Positions 63,959 through 64,000 of a stretch of DNA of 64,000 nucleotides are shown one piece after another (the stretch's first letter is position 1; every line of letters begins with the position of its first letter). The stretch comes from Prostheceraeus crozeri. Taxonomy: Eukaryota > Platyhelminthes > Polycladida > Euryleptidae. The translations under genes and the position numbers were made by a program. A model generated the notes under the pieces. The model was given only the letters and a program-made list of their open reading frames with translations. It was not told where the DNA came from and made no database searches. The stretch is from NCBI GenBank assembly GCA_907163375.1, contig CAJQUW010008928.1, forward strand, positions 372,001 to 436,000, read 5' to 3'.

Positions 63959-64000
63959 AACGTTTCCTTAGATGTGTAAATTTCCGTTTTAGGCTTCTAT

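Larger units (their letters stand above)
61465..63998 (+). mobile_element. Second Polinton copy, left end, running off the window
   Basis: Starts AGTAGTAAG, like the first copy, with AACGAT as the left flank. After about 25 bp of different sequence the shared block ATAGCGCAAGATGGCCGCC resumes. The left arm is the same design (C-run-separated repeats, promoter, one-codon leader exon, first gene, RING-like microprotein) and near-identical in sequence from about 62600 on. It has the same orientation as the first copy, about 37 kb away. Only the first 2.5 kb is visible. What can be seen looks whole. Confidence 0.93.

Overview
The window is from an animal genome, very probably an invertebrate. The evidence is spliceable GT-AG introns, AATAAA signals, (TA)n microsatellites, and a mix of Polinton, Penelope-like, LINE and Harbinger elements. 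Composition is AT-rich and mobile elements dominate. I recognise no intact host gene and cannot name the species from sequence alone.

Bases 1-1500: two LINE remnants end to end, a 3' piece of a jockey-superfamily LINE with a (TTA)n tail, then the middle of an RTE-type LINE. The RTE LINE breaks off in a (TA)n tract and resumes at 24.8 kb, so about 23.4 kb has been inserted into it in layers.

Bases 1768-24519: a Polinton (Maverick) of 22,752 bp. It has terminal inverted repeats of about 635 bp, AG...CT termini and a perfect 6-bp target duplication (TATTTT). Left arm, plus strand: a basic protein of unknown role, a RING-like microprotein, an exonuclease-like protein, a protein resembling the N-terminal region of protein-primed polymerases, a RING protein, small basic structural proteins, packaging ATPase, integrase with chromodomain, minor capsid protein, double jelly-roll major capsid protein and an adenain-type protease. 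Centre, minus strand: a TBP-like protein and two PC4-like paralogues. Then two paralogous penton/fibre-like genes (plus), the family B DNA polymerase (minus), and an accessory zone of small TATA-driven genes separated by 140-bp repeats. It is largely whole with about four or five breaks and looks young.

The most distinctive features are a possible self-encoded transcription module (TBP-like plus duplicated PC4-like) and a one-codon leader exon. In that leader an ATG is followed directly by a splice donor. It occurs at both the left-arm gene cluster and the polymerase gene, and two left-arm acceptors fit the same leader in frame.

Bases 25-48 kb: repeat-rich, gene-poor DNA. It holds a FLYWCH-like remnant, several palindromic MITEs including a 96-bp palindrome, a head-to-head pair of Penelope-like elements bracketed by (TA)n, a 570-bp foldback, and Harbinger-like non-autonomous elements with nested MITEs.

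Bases 48.2-54.7 kb: a nearly full restriction-endonuclease-type LINE with an 83-bp target duplication, a second LINE remnant, and a Harbinger transposon with CAG target duplication carrying a MYB/SANT gene and a transposase fragment. Bases 54.7-61.4 kb are almost featureless apart from an old tandem duplication. From 61465 to the end a second, very similar Polinton copy begins in the same orientation and runs off the window.
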